Of a stretch of DNA of 64,000 nt, positions 63,591 to 64,000 are shown one piece after another. A program made the translations under genes and the position numbers. The stretch is from Corallochytrium limacisporum (Eukaryota > Opisthokonta). Each line of letters starts with the position of its first letter. Position 1 is the stretch's first letter. The stretch lies in assembly GCA_002811645.1 (NCBI GenBank), contig PDIP01000034.1:96278-160277 (forward strand), given 5' to 3'. The notes under the pieces were generated by a model. It was not told the DNA's origin and ran no database searches. It saw nothing but the letters and a program-made list of their open reading frames with translations.

Positions 63591-63998
63591 TCATTTCTGC
63601 TCCTTCTGTAGAGTGAGCAAGTGGTTCACGATCTTGACCATATCACCGTTGAAGTTGCGAATGAGGTCGTAGTTGAGCTCACGGTCACAGAAAGACATGG
63701 AGAACAGTTGACTCTGCAGTTCCTCCTCCTCGGAAGGTGCCAGTATGCGGGGCGCAGGTACGGTATCCACGTCCTTCGTGGCGGCCTCCGGCTTCTCAAG
63801 ATCATCGGCTGTTGAGGATGCAGCATCAACGCTCTTGCTCTTGACCAGTACAAAGCCATCGTCACCGTCCTGGACACTGGCGACTGATGCAGTGCTACTG
63901 CTGCCTTTGGTAGCACCAGCAGCAGCATCAGCATTTGTCTGAGTGGATTGCGTGAACTGAGCAAGCTCAGTAGCAACCGTGGCCTCAGGTGCGATCAC
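63591..63998 (-). CDS. NBR1: C-terminal part of an NBR1-like autophagy receptor (cut by window edge)
   Basis: About 135 codons, open to the edge of the window on its 5' side, so the gene continues outside. The last about 45 residues form a UBA domain of NBR1 type (LQSQLFSMSFCDRELNYDLI..., compare the MGFCDRQLN block of animal NBR1). Upstream, an acidic DGDDGFVLV fits the Atg8-interacting (LIR) consensus: aromatic, two residues, then hydrophobic, preceded by acids. NBR1 carries ubiquitinated cargo to autophagosomes. The PB1, ZZ and four-tryptophan domains needed to prove the call would lie beyond the window. Confidence 0.6.
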   Translation of the reverse strand: MIAPEATVATELAQFTQSTQTNADAAAGATKGSSSTASVASVQDGDDGFVLVKSKSVDAASSTADDLEKPEAATKDVDTVPAPRILAPSEEEELQSQLFSMSFCDRELNYDLIRNFNGDMVKIVNHLLTLQKEQK

Positions 63999-64000
63999 CT

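Overview
The window is nuclear DNA from a unicellular eukaryote with short intergenic spacers and very few introns. About 25 protein genes lie on both strands, mostly as single open frames. Only two or three genes need splicing, with short GT-AG introns. The gene set mixes a metazoan-type MSK/RSK double kinase, CPT1, HROB, syndetin (VPS50), ALG-2/PDCD6 and an NBR1-like receptor with a sterol C-24 methyltransferase. That mix points to an intron-poor unicellular relative of animals (for example a corallochytrean holozoan). This is inference from gene content, not a proven identity.

Layout. 0-8 kb: an edge-truncated ORF with a 27-bp tandem repeat, a cytochrome-b5-fused desaturase, the Pol III factor BRF1 and the SUMO E1 subunit AOS1/SAE1. 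8.6-9.3 kb: a broken C-terminal remnant of an axonemal dynein heavy chain. 10-12.4 kb: an unrecognised spliced gene and a PIG-H homologue. 12.7-17.7 kb: a 1,653-residue MSK-like kinase whose second kinase domain looks degenerate. 17.7-24.4 kb: almost 7 kb without a credible gene, made of alternating purine-rich and pyrimidine-rich blocks and microsatellites. 24.4-33.8 kb: CPT1, COP9 subunit 6, cytosolic PheRS alpha and the proteasome chaperone PSMG3. 33.8-43 kb: another low-complexity spacer, a Kv-type potassium channel and VPS50. 43.6-49.3 kb: mitoribosomal mL49, HROB, an orphan 172-residue protein and PDCD6. 49.9-54.8 kb: a PHO87/90-type phosphate permease, then squalene synthase and sterol methyltransferase head to head. 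55.3-58.6 kb: a C2H2 zinc-finger ORF that runs into a WD40 ORF through an A-AAA-AAC-TGA junction. 61.3-64 kb: VPS55/LEPROT with two introns, a possible small spliced gene, PIN1, and the C-terminal part of an NBR1-like receptor.

Functional links: squalene synthase and ERG6 are two steps of sterol synthesis sharing one promoter region. VPS50, VPS55, PDCD6 and NBR1 all serve endosome or autophagy traffic but do not form an operon-like unit. Most promoters are divergent pairs with a GC-run core. The longest non-coding tracts lie upstream of the kinase, the channel, the zinc-finger gene and CPT1.

The two most notable signals are the zinc-finger/WD40 frameshift junction and the dynein relic.
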